A stretch of DNA of 64,000 nucleotides from Tragulus kanchil (GCA_022376925.1 JAIOJX010000032.1:115917979-115981978); one strand, 5' to 3'. Positions 39,991-52,965 are shown, numbered from the stretch's first letter. Program-made: numbers and translations. Notes: generated by a model not told the origin, from the sequence alone.

Positions 39991-40110
39991 TTTAAAATTT
40001 TTATTGGAGGATAGTTGCTTTCTAATGCTGTGCTAGTTCCTGCTGTACAGCATGGTGAATCGGTTATACGTATACCTATATCTACTCTTTTCTTTTTGTT
40101 TTTAAATAAA
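39991..40110 (-). mobile_element. L1 3' UTR fragment (right copy)
   Basis: Repeat of 38866-38985 in duplicate pair 12. Confidence 0.65.
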
Positions 40111-40129
40111 GCACTAGTTTTTGGCTTTT

Positions 40130-40473
40130 TTAAAAAAGATTTATTTATTTATTTATTTATTTTGGGCGGGGGTCGGGTTGGGGACAGAGGGGAGCGGGCA
40201 GGCCACTTCTATTGGTCTTTCATTTCTCTATTTCATTTCTCTATTTTAATCCGTCTTTGTTCTTTTGGCTCCTGTGGGCCTCCCATCGCGGTGGCATCTG
40301 TCGTCGCAGAGCGCTGGCCCTGGGCGCATGCGCCCCAGAGCTCTGGCTCGGTAGTCGGACACATAGGTCCAGCCGCTCCACGGCACGTGGGATCTTCCCA
40401 GGCCAGGGATCGAACCGGCGCCCCTTGCACTGCAAGGCAGTGTCCTTACCCACTGGACCACCAGGGGAAGCCC
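40130..40473 (-). mobile_element. tRNA-derived SINE, long CpG-rich family (right copy)
   Basis: Repeat of 39005-39348 with one substitution in the body (cccca instead of cccct). Confidence 0.9.
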
Positions 40474-40856
40474 TCTATCCTCTTCTTTAGATTTCCTTCT
40501 CCTGTTTGGCTCACCAGCGGCTTTAAGGGTGTTAGGGAAACAACTATAAGTCAAACCCATGTAGTAAAGTGCTGTGCTAGGGGCTAAGGGAGGTGTGGAG
40601 AGGCATGAGCCACTGCTGAGGCCTGGAGGAACTCCAAATCTCATGGGAGGTGGGAAGAACATGAGATTTAGAGTCAGACTGGGTTCAAGGGCCCGCCACC
40701 CGCCTGCTAGCCAGTGAAAAGTAAAAAGGCAGTAACACCTGCCTCCTCCTTTGCCATCCTCCAGTCTCACTCCAGAGGCAACCACTTTCAACTTTTAGTT
40801 ATTTCTTCTGGTGTTACCTCTATAGGTCCAGATAATAAGTTGATGCTACTGGCCAC

Positions 40857-41410
40857 AGGCTGAATGCAACCAATTCATATGTTGAAGACCTAATCCTCAG
40901 TGCCTCAGCATGTGACTCTATTTAGAGACAGGGTTTTTATTTTTACTTATTTATTTTCAAATCAGAGTTACACTTTTTTTGTTGTTTTTTGTTTTTAAAA
41001 TTTTTTAGTTATTTTTTTCGGCTGCACTGCATGGCATGTGGGGTCTTAGTTTCTGGACCAGGGATTGAATCCATGCCCCTGCAGTGGAAGTGTGGAATAT
41101 TAACCGTTGGACCACCAGGGAATTCCTTAGAGAGAGAGGGTCTTTAAAGAGATAACTGAGTTAAAATGAAGTTATCAGGGTGGACCCTCATCCAACACAA
41201 CTGATATCCTTTTAAATGGAGATTACGACACAGACACAGAAAGAGGGAAGACCATCTGAAGACATATTCTGCAAGCCAAGGAGACAGGCCTCAGCATAAG
41301 CCCATCCTGTGACCCCTTGATCTAGTTTAAGCCACCTGGTCTGTGTTTCTCTGTCAGGGGAGCCCTCACAAACTAATACATTACTATTACCTGGTTCATC
41401 ACTTTTAGGC
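40857..41410 (+). repeat. Old dispersed mammalian repeat split by a SINE
   Basis: Contains catatgttgaagacctaatc, gtgactctatttagagacag and, after the SINE, gtctttaaagagataactga. I recognise it as a common dispersed repeat but am unsure of the family (MaLR-like or other LTR). Its right part recurs at 42270-42550. Confidence 0.5.
40996..41127 (-). mobile_element. Short tRNA-derived SINE
   Basis: Reverse head ggaccaccagggaattcctt. Confidence 0.82.
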
Positions 41411-42039
41411 AATATTTATTTCTAATTCTGAGGAACTAGTTCTCTTCACTTTAACCCCCATTTTCCTACCCTCATTCTCACAACATAGTTTTCCACAATT
41501 TATAGTTAAATCAATATTTAGCGTTTAAAGTATTGATCAAGTAAATAAACACTGTTCACTCAAGCTGTAAACTACTATTAGGATTTCCGTCTCTTAAAGC
41601 TGGTTTTCTCTAGAGTGAGTAATTGTTTCTTTTTTCAATTGTTAGTTTTCTAAGTACTAGAGATGTTTTCTTCCAAATATTCCAAACACATAGTAACTCT
41701 CTTCCCAAATGTTCAACCTCTAACTGATCAATCCCATTTTTTCTCTGAAGACCTCTGTCTCAGGAACCTCTTGTCTTTCTGTTCCAGTTTAGACTGACTG
41801 TTTGCTAAGACTGGTACACGAATATTGTCCTGGGATTTCCTTTTGCTAGTCTTCTCTGTCTATTGTCCTATTTCTTGGGTCTATCTCTTCCTCTCTGGTT
41901 TCCTCTCTCATTTTGTTGAAGCATGTTCTCTAGTAGCTTTCTAAGAAATGATTTTTTTTTCTGTGATTTTGAAAGTCTGAAAGTATTTTGACCTCATTTC
42001 AGATTGGTTGGGTGTATGATTCAGGTTAGAAACAAGCTT

Positions 42040-42250
42040 CCCATATTTAAAGTGGATAACCAACAGAAATCTATTGTATAGCACACGGAAGTCTGCTCAA
42101 TGTTATGTGCCACCTGGATGGGAGGCGGGGTTAGGGAGAAGGGATACATGTATATGGATGGCTGAGTCCCTTCACTGTCTACCTGAAAACATCACAACAC
42201 TGTTCGTTGGCTGTACCCCAATACAAAATGTTTTTGGTATTCAAATAAAA
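42040..42250 (+). mobile_element. L1 3' terminal fragment (left copy)
   Basis: Contains cacacggaagtctgctcaat, gatacatgtatatggatggc and taccccaatacaaaatg, the ruminant L1 3' end. Confidence 0.8.
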
Positions 42251-43179
42251 GAAACTAGCTTCCTGGGTTGAGAGAGGGTCTTTAAAGAGATAACTGAGTT
42301 AAAATGAAGTTATCAGGGTGGACCCTCATCCAACACAACTGATATCCTTTTAAATGGAGATTACGACACAGACACAGAAAGAGGGAAGACCATCTGAAGA
42401 CATATTCTGCAAGCCAAGGAGACAGGCCTCAGCATAAGCCCATCCTGTGACCCCTTGATCTAGTTTAAGCCACCTGGTCTGTGTTTCTCTGTCAGGGGAG
42501 CCCTCACAAACTAATACATTACTATTACCTGGTTCATCACTTTTAGGCAATATTTATTTCTAATTCTGAGGAACTAGTTCTCTTCACTTTAACCCCCATT
42601 TTCCTACCCTCATTCTCACAACATAGTTTTCCACAATTTATAGTTAAATCAATATTTAGCGTTTAAAGTATTGATCAAGTAAATAAACACTGTTCACTCA
42701 AGCTGTAAACTACTATTAGGATTTCCGTCTCTTAAAGCTGGTTTTCTCTAGAGTGAGTAATTGTTTCTTTTTTCAATTGTTAGTTTTCTAAGTACTAGAG
42801 ATGTTTTCTTCCAAATATTCCAAACACATAGTAACTCTCTTCCCAAATGTTCAACCTCTAACTGATCAATCCCATTTTCTCTCTGAAGACCTCTGTCTCA
42901 GGAACCTCTTGTCTTTCTGTTCCAGTTTAGACTGACTGTTTGCTAAGACTGGTACACGAATATTGTCCTGGGATTTCCTTTTGCTAGTCTTCTCTGTCTA
43001 TTGTCCTATTTCTTGGGTCTATCTCTTCCTCTCTGGTTTCCTCTCTCATTTTGTTGAAGCATGTTCTCTAGTAGCTTTCTAAGAAATGATTTTTTTTTCT
43101 GTGATTTTGAAAGTCTGAAAGTATTTTGACCTCATTTCAGATTGGTTGGGTGTATGATTCAGGTTAGAAACAAGCTTCC

Positions 43180-43392
43180 CATATTTAAAGTGGATAACCA
43201 ACAGAAATCTATTGTATAGCACACGGAAGTCTGCTCAATGTTATGTGCCACCTGGATGGGAGGCGGGGTTAGGGGAGAAGGGATACATGTATATGGATGG
43301 CTGAGTCCCTTCACTGTTCACCTGAAACTATCACAACACTGTTCGTTGGCTGTACCCCAATACAAAATGTTTTTGGTATTCAAATAAAAAAG
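43180..43392 (+). mobile_element. L1 3' terminal fragment (right copy)
   Basis: Repeat of 42040-42250. It restores bases that are missing or altered in the left copy (for example cactgttcacctgaaac). Confidence 0.8.
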
Positions 43393-43644
43393 AAACTAGC
43401 TTCCCTGGGTTGAGCGTCCCCAGGATTGCTGCTGAGAAAACTGACATCATTCTGATTCCTGTGTCTTTGTCTGTGGCTAGTTTTTTTTTAACACTTGATA
43501 CTTTGAAAACCATTTCTGAAACTGTATGATGATATACCGTGGTGCAGGTCTTTTTCAGTTATTATAAAGAGTCTTTGATGGGCTCTTTTAATCAGGCACT
43601 GTGTCCTTCAGTTTTTGAAAAAAAATTTTTTAAGGAAGTTGATT

Positions 43645-43805
43645 TTAAAAAGTATTTATTCATTCATGTTACAGCGCCAGGTCTTAGTTGTGGCATGCAG
43701 GATCTTTAGTTGCAGCATGTGGAATCTAGTTTCTTGACCAGGGATCAAACCTGGGTCCTTTGCATTGGGAGCATGGAGTCCCAGTCCCTGGACCACCAGG
43801 GAAGA
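43645..43805 (-). mobile_element. tRNA-derived SINE
   Basis: Reverse head ggaccaccagggaagaacct, body gaccagggatcaaacctggg. Confidence 0.85.
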
Positions 43806-43886
43806 ACCTCGAACATTTCTTTATCAGTCACCAATGTCTAACTGTTTGTTTTTATCTCAATTTTTCTTCAAAAAAAGACTTGATGA

Positions 43887-43998
43887 GAATTCTCTGGTGG
43901 TCCAGTGAAGAAGCCTATGCGCTTTCATTGGCAAGACCTGGGTTTCAATCCCGAAAACTAAGATCCTGAAAGCCACATGAGGCGGCCAAAAACCCCAA
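43887..43998 (+). mobile_element. Short tRNA-derived SINE
   Basis: Head gaattctctggtggtccagt; near-perfect direct repeat aaaaagacttgatga / aaaaagatttgatga on the two sides. Confidence 0.82.
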
Positions 43999-44199
43999 AA
44001 AGATTTGATGACAATTGAAAAAAAAAAAGAACGAATCAGTACAATTTTAAAAAAGAATTAAAGACAACTGGGAAAGGAGAGAAACGTACCAGTTTCAAGA
44101 GCTCATGTCACATCTGTAGGCTTTATGACTCCCAAATCCATATTTTCAGGCTGGGCCTCCCCGCAGGCTGAGACTATGACTGAAGGACCACAGAGTCCT

Positions 44200-45115
44200 C
44201 CCTGGTAGGTTTCACGTGCTCTTCAGTGAGTCCTGTCATCCAGTCCTCACCTGCTCCTGTCCCTGTGTGGGTCCCGTTTCAGCAACTGTTCCTGCCCTCC
44301 TAGGCCCTCCAGAGCCAACTTTGATGTATTCCTCTCCCTCACCCTCCTCGTCTGAACTGTTGCCAGATTCTTGCCAATTATACCACCAGATTCTCCCTCA
44401 GATTGTCTATCTCTGTCTCCATTGCCACTGTTGCAGTTTACCCCTACCCCTCACAGGGAGTCTCCGCAATAGCCTCCTAACTGATCTCCAGGTTTATCCC
44501 GTCCTAATTGCCACAGCAATGTAAGATTTTTTTTTTATCATACAATAAAATGTGCTTTACTTTTTATACAATTTTAAAAGGTTACACTCCATTTACAGTT
44601 ATTATAAATATTGGCTATATTCTCCATGTAATGATGTGAGAATCTTTAAAAAAAAATGCAAATCGGGCAGATTTCCCTGCTTAAAACTCTTCAGTTGTTG
44701 TTCCTCATTACTGTCAAGCTAAAGTCTCAAACATCTCAGGCCAAAGAAAATTTGGCCAAAATTTCCATCTAAATTTTGCCACAACTGACTAATCTGAGTC
44801 TGTCCCCAGCACCACTCCACCCACCACATCACTGCTGCCTGTGGAAATTAAGAAATTCATATACTACTCTCTAAGGTCCTCATACTGTTTCTCAGTTACT
44901 TCCTTTCCTCTGAGGTCAGGCCTTCTGTCCTTCCCCCTCTCCCTTGACCCAGTGCTGATTTACTGGCCACTCCCTCCTCCACTAAGTCCTCCTATTTGCC
45001 CTCAAGCTGCCAGGCAATTTCAACATCAACCTGTTCCATCTTCATGATTTTGGCCAGTGTTGTCCCTGGCACATTATGGGTATTCAACAAGTGTTATTTA
45101 AAGTGACATCCTGCA
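44200..45115 (+). mobile_element. L2 LINE 3' part
   Basis: Contains caatagcctcctaactgatc, tgcttaaaactcttcagttg and ctggcacattatgggtattc, in the order expected for L2 ORF2 end to 3' UTR. Confidence 0.65.
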
Positions 45116-45785
45116 CATTGTGGTCATAATGAGCATTTTACTTTCCTTAACTCTACACAGTAATTAATTAAACAGATGTCCTGGGTGTCACTCCTGGCCA
45201 AGCACAGGGACTGGCACTGGTTAACATAAAAAACATTTTCTTTGCCTTCAAGGTGCTTACAGACTGAAGGGGCAGAGACAAAGGCAACCTGGTGATTTTA
45301 CTGAAAAGTGCAAAGTGCTCTGATGGGGTGAACTCCAAAATACCCCGGGGCCCAAAGGAAAGGCACAAAATCTGGACGCTGGTGACCTCCATCCAACCGG
45401 GCATTCACACTCACAGTCCACAGCCTGAACTTTGTGGACAACCTGGGAAGTCTACAACTCCAAGCTCCTTACCCTTCTACCACCTCCCTCTGTTTTGAGG
45501 AGATCTACTCTTGGGCTTAACAAAAAGTTAGAGGCCGCTAGGCAAGAATGGCCTCACCGTCTCTTCATTCTTCCTCTGTTATGGAACCCATTCCCATCCT
45601 TCTCTTTTCCTTCTCTACCTCCATACCAGAGTTCTATGCCCCCGACCAGCCTCCTTCCAGCCATCCCTCCACTCCTTATTCCCTCTTCCCTTGGACCCTC
45701 AACTGCTTTCTTTAATTAGGCATTTTTCTTGTTAATATACTTAATTCTTGCCTATCCTGAAACAAAAATAAGCAAAAATGAAACA
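45116..45785. other. ARMH1: ARMH1 intron 1, no clear feature
   Basis: Pyrimidine-rich from 45450 to 45720; nothing coding recognised. Confidence 0.35.
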
Positions 45786-46260
45786 AAACCGACTAACTTC
45801 AACCTTTTGTCCCCCTCTACCACCTTTCTGGTTTTCTCACATCACGGCAAAGCTTCTACACACTCTTTTCTGCTTCTCCACAGACCATTCTCTAAACTCA
45901 ACACAGTTCTGTTTCTCTACCCTCCGCCCCTCTTCACTTGCATCACTTCAATCAGGTCTCTGATAACCTCCTAATCGCACAGGTCAATGAAACCATCTAA
46001 GTCCTTTGCTCACCTGTCCTGCTGGCGCAACAACTAACATCAATGACCACCTCTCTTACTCAAGAGGCTCTCTTCCCTGTGTCTCTCCACCCTGCCATCT
46101 TCATCTTCCTGCATCCCTGGCTGCGGTCTCTCTCGGCACCATCTTTCAGTCTCCAGTGCCTGTCACACTGTTTGTACATCCTCCATAACTGTCTTGGATA
46201 TGCCTGGAAATCCCTCTGCCCCACTGCCAACCTCACAATCAGCAATGCCATTTAATGTGA
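45786..46260 (+). mobile_element. L2-like ORF2 fragment (left copy)
   Basis: Contains ctctgataacctcctaatcg and pyrimidine-rich coding-like sequence similar to L2 reverse transcriptase. Repeated at 46921-47350. Confidence 0.45.
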
Positions 46261-46654
46261 AATTCAACAAATAGTGAGAGACAATTGTGTCCCAACCCAC
46301 AAGCCCCATCCCTCTAGAGATAACTGTGAGGAAGACCGAGTTCTTGCCCTAAGCGGGTATCCAGGTTGAGTGTGGAGTAGAACTCTGTAAGTAAGCAATT
46401 TGAAGTCCAAGAGTATGGTAAGCTCTAGGATGGGGCAAGCAGGGGATACTTTGGGAATGTGAGCAAGGGATATCTAACTCAGTCTCAGTTGGGGTGCGGC
46501 TGTTATGAAAGATTTCCAGGGGAGATGCCATCCAGGCTGAAAGGCATTTGTCACTGGCCAGGTGAAGAGGTGAGGAAGTTGTATGTCAACGGGAGTAACA
46601 TGTGCGGAGGCTCAGAGGGTTAGGCGCAAGGCATAGTTACAGAATTGTGAGTGG

Positions 46655-46875
46655 GAGGCAGTGTAGTGTAGTGGTTAGGAACACAGACACTGCAGTTGGA
46701 TGATCTTCCGTCTCCTCGCTGTGTGATCTTATATAAGTTACTTGTACAAGTTACCTCTCTAGGCTTCAGTTCTCTTACCTGAGAAGACCCCCATTACAAG
46801 AGTTGACTCTCATAATGGTCAACAAACTGCCTAACATATAGGAAATCCTCTACAAAGCGTGGTTCTTATTTCCAT
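46655..46875 (+). mobile_element. MIR SINE (left copy)
   Basis: Contains ggcagtgtagtgtagtggtt and gctgtgtgatcttatataag. Confidence 0.8.
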
Positions 46876-47744
46876 TGCTCAAAGTGTTCAGAATGGCTGG
46901 AGCACGGAACAATGCAAAGCAAACCGACTAACTTCAAGTCCCTCTTTGTTCTCACCCTTTTTGCTTCTCCACAGACCATTCTCTAAACTCAACACAGTTC
47001 TGTTTCTCTACCCTCCGCCCCTCTTCACTTGCATCACTTCAATCAGGTCTCTGATAACCTCCTAATCGCACAGGTCAATGAAACCATCTAAGTCCTTTGC
47101 TCACCTGTCCTGCTGGCGCAACAACTAACATCAATGACCACCTCTCTTACTCAAGAGGCTCTCTTCCTGTGTCTCTCCACCCTGCCATCTTCATCTTCCT
47201 GCATCCCTGGCTGCGGTCTCTCTCGGCACCATCTTTCAGTCTCCAGTGCCTGTCACACTGTTTGTACATCCTCCATAACTGTCTTGGATATGCCTGGAAA
47301 TCCCTCTGCCCCACTGCCAACCTCACAATCAGCAATGCCATTTAATGTGAAATTCAACAAATAGTGAGAGACAATTGTGTCCCAACCCACAAGCCCCATC
47401 CCTCTAGAGATAACTGTGAGGAAGACCGAGTTCTTGCCCTAAGCGGGTATCCAGGTTGAGTGTGGAGTAGAACTCTGTAAGTAAGCAATTTGAAGTCCAA
47501 GAGTATGGTAAGCTCTAGGATGGGGCAAGCAGGGGATACTTTGGGAATGTGAGCAAGGGATATCTAACTCAGTCTCAGTTGGGGTGCGGCTGTTATGAAA
47601 GATTTCCAGGGGAGATGCCATCCAGGCTGAAAGGCATTTGTCACTGGCCAGGTGAAGAGGTGAGGAAGTTGTATGTCAACGGGAGTAACATGTGCGGAGG
47701 CTCAGAGGGTTAGGCGCAAGGCATAGTTACAGAATTGTGAGTGG

Positions 47745-47965
47745 GAGGCAGTGTAGTGTAGTGGTTAGGAACACAGACACTGCAGTTGGATGATCTTCCG
47801 TCTCCTCGCTGTGTGATCTTATATAAGTTACTTGTACAAGTTACCTCTCTAGGCTTCAGTTCTCTTACCTGAGAAGACCCCCATTACAAGAGTTGACTCT
47901 CATAATGGTCAACAAACTGCCTAACATATAGGAAATCCTCTACAAAGCGTGGTTCTTATTTCCAT
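47745..47965 (+). mobile_element. MIR SINE (right copy)
   Basis: Repeat of 46655-46875 in duplicate pair 14. Confidence 0.8.
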
Positions 47966-48139
47966 TGCTCAAAGTGTTCAGAATGGCTGGAGCACGGTAC
48001 AAGGGTGGAAGTGGCAAGAGACAAGGCTGGGAAATGGACAGAGGCCAGAGAACGAGGCGCCTTTGGTTCCCTGCTGCAGGGTCTGTACTCTACCTTAGGG
48101 CAACAGCAGGGTATTGAAGAGCTTTGAGTCAAGAGTGGT

Positions 48140-48345
48140 GGGCTTCCCCAGCAGCTTAGTGATAAAGAATCTGCCTGACAAAGCAGGAGACGCAGGTCTG
48201 ATCCCTGGGTTGGGAAGATCCCCTGGAGAAGGACATGGCAATCCACTCCAATATTCTTGCCTGGGAAATCCCATGGACAGAGGAGCCTGGTGGTTTACAG
48301 TCCATGGGGCTGCAAAAGAGTTGGACACGACTTATCGACTAAACA
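48140..48345 (+). mobile_element. Bov-tA SINE, full length
   Basis: Contains gggcttccccagcagcttag, tggcaatccactccaatatt and gagttggacacgacttatcg. Confidence 0.92.
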
Positions 48346-48643
48346 AGGGTGACAAGAAATGATTTTGTTCTAGAAGTATCATCTTGACTGTAGTACAGAA
48401 AGGTGATCAGAAGGGAGCAAGGCTAGAGGTGGGATCCGCTGGTTAGGAAGGTGTTCCCATAATCTTGGTACAAGATGTTGATGATACTAGGGCTGGGGAG
48501 GATTAGAGGTGTCACACGGGGCCAAGCAACAGGGATCAGCGTGTGAGAGGTGGAGGGTCAAGCAAGAGGTCCAGATAACCTTGCTTCATGCTTCACAGAG
48601 AAAACAAGACCCATCGGGAGCAACTCCTGTCTCTCCCTCCACC

Positions 48644-48745
48644 TTTTTTTTCCTTTTGGCTCTCCCACACAGCTTGTGGGATTTCAGTTCCTGGACCAGG
48701 GATTGAAAGCCTGGAATCCTAACCACTGGACCACCAGGGAACTCC
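48644..48745 (-). mobile_element. Short tRNA-derived SINE
   Basis: Reverse head ggaccaccagggaactccct; direct repeat ctctccctccac on both sides. Confidence 0.85.
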
Positions 48746-48869
48746 CTCTCCCTCCACACCACATGGGCACCCAGCCTTTCCCTGTGCAACTAGATTCTGC
48801 CCTCTACCTTCAGTCCCTCTATCTCCTCTAACTCCTCTTATACTTTCTGAATCTTCGCCAACCCCAACA

Positions 48870-49345
48870 TACACATAAACAAAGACTTCCCCTCAAGCTT
48901 CTATACTTCCTTCTTTATTCCCAGATGTCTCCCTCTGGCCTACAGGATGAAGTTTACACTCAATGTGGTGTACTAGGTCCTTCAAACTTTACTCCGGCCT
49001 AGCCTCATGTGTAGTCACTTTCACACTGCAACCAACAGACAGACTTCTCAACTCCCCAGGCCCTTCCAGGGCCCTTGTGTATCTCAATGCTCCTTTGCCA
49101 TCAGGGAATAATCAGCCTTCTTCTTGCCCTGTGGCTAATTCCTCAAGATAGTTAGGGGTTCTCAGGTCTGTGGTCCCACTTACGCCACCTCTATGGCTAT
49201 GCTGTCAGACTTTACCATCCCTCCCACTAGAGTGTGCTGAGTTCCTCAAGGGCAGAGATTGGTCTTCCTTGTCTCTGTGTCCCCAGGGCCTGGCCTGGCA
49301 CAAAATAGATGTTTAATAAATGTTTGCTGGATGAACGAGTGAAGA
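48870..49345 (+). mobile_element. L2 LINE 3' end
   Basis: Contains ctacaggatgaagtttacac, cctcaagggcagagattggt and atagatgtttaataaatgtt, ending like the L2/MIR 3' terminus. Confidence 0.75.
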
Positions 49346-50540
49346 AATCAGCCAGCTCCCGTTTAGATGGTTATGTCTGAATGTTCATGATATGTAGGTC
49401 CATAAAACCACCAACTTCCCAAAGCTGCCCTGTGCAGAGTGGCAGATTCCCATCCAAGAAGGCTGGTGCAAAGTCTATGAGGCATTTTACAGCTTTGACA
49501 GGAAATAGCAATGTCAGCAGCGGTGTCATCTTTGGACACCGAGGACAGGGATTCAGTGCCATGAATGGTCAGTTAAATTGTAATTGGAGTGAACTGTTCC
49601 TCTGCAAACCCTCATGTTCTTTAGCTGCAGCCAAATGGCATTCAAGAAGAGGGGAAAATTTTTGAAATGTCAAAGAAATCATTTCCAATTTGGTGCTCAC
49701 GACCAGAGACTCTAATGATCAGTGGAAATGAGAAGCAAACAAATTAGCACTAATGGAAAATGGCTTTTGGAGAAGAGGATTTAATTTATAGTCAACTGAT
49801 CACGGCGTGCAGCATGCAGTAAAAGTCAGTTTCACCAGCTTGATCATAAGAACCACAGCATACCCGGAATGCCAGAGAAAAATATACGTATGCCATCATG
49901 CTTATTGGAATCTCTCTGTAAGTGGCAGCCAATTAAAATGGTCATTATTTTACCTTGGAGAGAAAATGGTATGAAAAAATCAAAGCACATGAAATTAAAA
50001 TCCGGATTAGGAACCCAGTTCCAAATTGGTTTGTCTGTGGCCTTCTAACCTTGCCAAGGTCTTTTGCAAGGACGACAAACCTACTTTGTCTTCAGCCCAG
50101 AGTGGACTCTTTGTTTTTAATTTCCTTTCTATCTTCAGAGGTGATTAATAAATCTGGACTCATCCATAAATCATTTCTATAGCAGCCAAATGGTTCTTCT
50201 TCATGCCGGGAAACGAAAATCAAGGAAACCTCAAAACCCCCAGCTCTTGTACTAAGCCAAAGGTCCTTAGCAACAAGGGAGAAGAGGTATTAAAAATCAA
50301 AAGGTCACTAGGTCTTGTTTCTAAATAAAAATTTTCAGAGAGCTTTTTTTCCTCCTCCTAAATTAAAAGGCACGTTTCTAAAAGCAAGAAGCCTCCAGGA
50401 CATGGGCTGCCAGTCTGCCTGCCTGTCCTCAAAAGGCCTTGGAGACAAGGGAGTTGCTGTCTCCTGTTCCTGTGGGTTCCACTTGCAGAATGGACAGAGG
50501 CCTTCTCCCAGCCAGACTCCTCACTCTCAGCTCCTCATTC
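49346..50540. other. ARMH1: ARMH1 intron 1, long repeat-free stretch
   Basis: No transposable element recognised over about 1.2 kb. The part 49640-50180 is AT-rich with several TAAT and ATTA cores and looks like conserved non-coding DNA. Confidence 0.45.
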
Positions 50541-50600
50541 ACAGACAGAGAGAGAGGGAGAGAGGGAGGAAGGAGAGACAGATAGGCAGAGAGAAACATT
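50541..50600. repeat. GA-rich low-complexity tract
   Basis: Polypurine run of gagagaggga-type repeats, followed by a pyrimidine-rich region to about 51060. Confidence 0.8.
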
Positions 50601-51106
50601 CTCCTTTCAAACTTCAGGCCCAGCCAAAGAGGGTGTCCCGGCCCTCACTTAACACCTCAAGGCCAAATGCACCACAATTTGTCACTTTCTTCTCACAGAC
50701 ATCTTCCTTATGCTCCCTACTCATACCCTCTTCACATACCCTGTCTCCCACCCACCAGCTCCCCTCAGACTCCATCTTTCCCTGTCTCTTCCCCTCAGCT
50801 AGCTGCCATTCCCTCCCTCCTCTCTGCACAGACCATTTTCCTCACTGCCTTCCTGCAAAACCCTCTGCCTTCACCAGCTCCCAGACCCCACTCTCATCCT
50901 CTATCCTCGGACCCACTTTTCCTCTCCCCAGACTCACTTCTGTCCCTGGCTCTGCTCCGCAGGCCTGTCCTCAGGCTCTCCCCTCAAAATGTAAGCTCCC
51001 TAGGTCAACCGGTCTCTCTGCTCACCTTCTTCTCACCCCGTCACTGCTCTACACTCCCTCCTCCTGGACTTGATGTCCTGCCCCTCCTTCCCTTTCAACC
51101 TTTCTC

Positions 51107-51300
51107 AGTTTGGTTCAGTCAGTTCAGTCGCTCAGTCAGGTCTGACTCTTTGTGACGCTATGGACCACGGGACGCCAGGCCTCCCTGTCCTTCACTATCT
51201 ACCGGAGCTTGCTCAAACTCATGTCTGCTGTGCTGACTCAGTGCTGCCATCCAACCACCCTCTTCTCCTTTTGCCTTCCATTTTCCCCAATATCAGGTCA
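51107..51300 (-). mobile_element. BovB LINE 3' end
   Basis: Contains gttcagtcagttcagtcgct, gactctttgtgacgctatgg and ccaggcctccctgtccttca, reverse orientation. Confidence 0.92.
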
Positions 51301-52782
51301 GGCTGGGAGAGGGGCTAGTGTCTCCCAACCAAAGCCCAACTCAGTTCCTACTCCACCTGCTTTTTGTAAAAATACTTGCTACTTTAGGGTCAATGCCACA
51401 CAGCTACATTGACCTTTGCCCCTTCTCCTGCTGTCATCTACAGACTCCAGAACAACCTGCTTTATTCATCAGGGACCTTGGTACCTGGCTCACAAGCATC
51501 CTCCACCCTTTTCCCTCCTCAAGTCCTGCCATCACCTGGGGGATTTCAATGGCCATGTCAACATCTTGGCTCTCTACTGTACTCCCCTTTGGCCACCCGT
51601 TACTATGGCCACATCCTGGACCTTGTCATCACTTGGAACTACTCAAACTTCATTAGTCCACTTTGTGATCATAATTCTCTCAATCCACTATATCCAAGAT
51701 ACAGGTTCTCTGACTTCACTGGGACCTGATAAAGCCCATAATACTTTTACTCTCTCCTATGCAGTTCAGGATCTAAGGTTCACCACCTCAACCACTCTTT
51801 CACTAGGCTCAACTTCTTTGTCCTTTGTCTTTCCACTTCATCTCTACCTGATAAAATTCAAACTTAGATCAACTCAGTTCACCTTTCTGCACCCACCTGT
51901 TAGATGGCTGAATATTGTTGCGGAAAAATATACAGCACCCAAGCAGGCAGACTGCTGCTGCAATAAACTAATACACCAAGCTCAAGAGGGCTCATAGCTG
52001 CCCAATCTAGCAGCCCAGGCTAGCTCAGTCACCTTGCTTCCATTCTCCACAGTAGCTATTTCAATCCTCCTCTGCTCATCTCAAATCTTGCACACCATCT
52101 CCAGCCTTTTTCTCTCTGGCTGATACCATGGACCTATTACCTAGAAAAAACAGAATCCACCAAACATGAATTCTCTTAGCTTCCTGCCACCAAATCTTCA
52201 CATGTACTCATCTTACAGGTTTTCTTTCTGTCACAATGTAGGTGCCCCTCTAAGTGAATTTCTCCACCAATACTTTGGATCCCCAACCTTATTCTTTTTC
52301 TGGGGGCACCACTTCTCTGTTATTTCCTTTTCCCTATAATCTTTTTCCTCTTTGCTGGAGCCATATGGACAGCATTTCTCCCATATGAGTAAAAATCTGT
52401 CTCTTCTTTCAGCTATTGCTTTCTCTCTTTTCTCCTAAAGAGCCAAACTACTCGAAAGTATAGTCTTCACTTCCTCACCTTCCCACCTACTTCTTGGCTC
52501 ACTGTAATTCAACCTCTGTTCCCACTGCGTCATTGAAACTGCCTTTACAACCACTTCCTTGTTTCTAAATCTAGTGGATTTTTTTTTTAGACCTTCTTTT
52601 ACTTGACTAGTAATTAGCCTTCAACACTCTCCTCCTTGGTTTCTGGAAAAGCACATTCCACTACTGATTAATGAACTACTGTAGACACTTCATCTTAACT
52701 ACCTTTGCCTATTCATCTTCTTTTACCAGGACCTCAAGACATAGGTGTTCCTTAGGGTTCTGTCCTAGGCCTTCTCTCTTCT

Positions 52783-52965
52783 TCTTTTAAAAATGTTTAT
52801 TTATTTAGCTGCACCACGTCTTACTTGTGGCATGCGGGATCTTTAGTCACAGCATAAGGACTTTTAATTGCGGCATGTGGGATCTAGCTCTCTGGCCAGG
52901 GATTGAACCCAGGTCCCCTGCACTGGGAACATGGAATCTTAGACACTGGACCATCAGGGAAGTCC
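52783..52965 (-). mobile_element. tRNA-derived SINE (left copy)
   Basis: Reverse head ggaccatcagggaagtcccc, inserted within the L2. Confidence 0.86.

Larger units (their letters stand above)
38513..40754. repeat. Tandem duplicate pair 12 (junction about 39641)
   Basis: 38513-39629 is repeated at 39641-40754 (offset 1128, then 1125 after a three-base loss in a C-rich run). One substitution lies in the shared SINE (near 39211 versus 40336). About 11 unmatched bases precede the junction. Confidence 0.95.
41132..43414. repeat. Tandem duplicate pair 13 (junction about 42270)
   Basis: 41132-42269 is repeated at 42270-43414 (offset 1138 rising to about 1142). Indels in the last 200 bases of the left copy affect G, A and C runs; one T-to-C substitution lies near 41740/42878. 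Confidence 0.95.
45786..47997. repeat. Tandem duplicate pair 14 (junction about 46921)
   Basis: 45786-46907 is repeated at 46921-47997. The offset is 1135 at first, then about 1090 because the right copy lacks about 44 bases and is garbled within its first 60 bases. Confidence 0.93.

Noticed and set aside
50315..51073. 252-codon open frame, the longest in the window
   Set aside because: The sequence is low-complexity and pyrimidine-rich, giving Ser/Pro/Leu-rich translation with no domain. Overlapping frames are equally open, and no splice or promoter context supports it.
51416..51997. 193-codon open frame
   Set aside because: It is in an eroded L2 ORF2 region. The recognisable endonuclease-like peptide lies in a different frame.
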